From JAUVDZ01 sp964346325 (GTDB taxonomy: Bacteria > Patescibacteriota > Gracilibacteria > UBA1369 > PNNO01): a stretch of DNA of 22,888 bases. The stretch spans positions 1-22,888 of the forward strand of contig CAYFUK010000014.1 of the NCBI GenBank assembly GCA_964346325.1, given 5' to 3'. The notes beneath the pieces are model-generated. The model ran no database searches and was not told where the DNA came from. It saw only the letters and a program-made list of their open reading frames with translations. A program made the translations under genes and the position numbers. Within the stretch, counting starts at the first letter, position 1. Every line of letters starts with the position of its first letter. Positions 22,775-22,888 of the stretch are shown in pieces.

Positions 22775-22888
22775 ACACAATAAGGAGCTGATTTTTTGCC
22801 CCATACCAGCTGCAGGAATAATATTAAACCATATATTCAAGAGCATTGGAAATGAATAATACAACTTAAACTTTAATTTGTAAAGTTT

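Noticed and set aside
1..22888. TGA recoded as glycine (Gracilibacteria/Absconditabacteria code)
   Set aside because: pta ends in TGA at a normal protein end overlapping ackA, and none of the long genes contains internal TGA.
1..22888. CRISPR arrays, insertion sequences or prophage
   Set aside because: No regularly spaced repeats, no transposase, integrase or phage structural gene is seen on either strand.

Overview
The window is AT-rich, densely packed bacterial DNA that most resembles a Candidate Phyla Radiation (Patescibacteria) genome, probably Parcubacteria-like. The pointers are short genes in tight operons, almost no Shine-Dalgarno sequences, likely leaderless starts, standard TGA stops (against the TGA-recoding Gracilibacteria and Absconditabacteria), a YidC with a compact extracellular domain, S-layer-homology proteins, and an archaeal-type AMP phosphorylase beside ribose-1,5-bisphosphate isomerase. 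The lineage is inferred from gene content only.

Layout. Bases 1 to about 164 are compositionally foreign (about 52% GC against 17% just downstream) and carry, on the minus strand, an internal piece of a sulfotransferase-like protein. They abut a sugar-phosphate transferase that has lost its N-terminal half, so this is probably an assembly chimera or a recombination joint. Next come secA and a small unknown gene. Converging on them is a minus-strand ftsK-galE pair. After a spacer holding a GC-rich structured island and a good promoter comes a long plus-strand series: gltX, a zinc-ribbon protein, a small lipoprotein, a PHP-domain phosphoesterase, pta, ackA, AMP phosphorylase, R15P isomerase and an MGDG-synthase-like glycosyltransferase. 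A minus-strand gene for a degenerate PP2C-like domain, one membrane helix and a propeller-like C-terminus converges on that series. Divergent from it is the classic rpmH-rnpA-yidC-jag cluster, here continuing into an SLH-RlpA protein and an FtsL/FtsB-like protein. tRNA-Glu(UUC), a SixA-like phosphatase and a strong hairpin close the window. I see no gene in the last 114 bases.

How the genes fit together. AMP phosphorylase and R15P isomerase make ribulose 1,5-bisphosphate from AMP. With a form III or II/III RuBisCO (not in this window) this gives 3-phosphoglycerate. Pta and AckA would recover ATP from acetyl-CoA as acetate, so the block reads as a nucleotide-to-acetate energy module. The remaining genes serve envelope and division (SecA, YidC, FtsK, FtsL/B-like, SLH-RlpA, GalE, glycosyltransferases) and translation (GltX, tRNA-Glu, L34, RNase P protein).

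Less usual items are the joint at the left edge, the pseudophosphatase-propeller protein, the SLH-RlpA fusion, the coupled AMP/acetate block, palindromes around the two divergent promoters near 18.1-18.4 kb, and several structured GC-rich non-coding islands. I found no CRISPR array, insertion sequence or clear phage gene.
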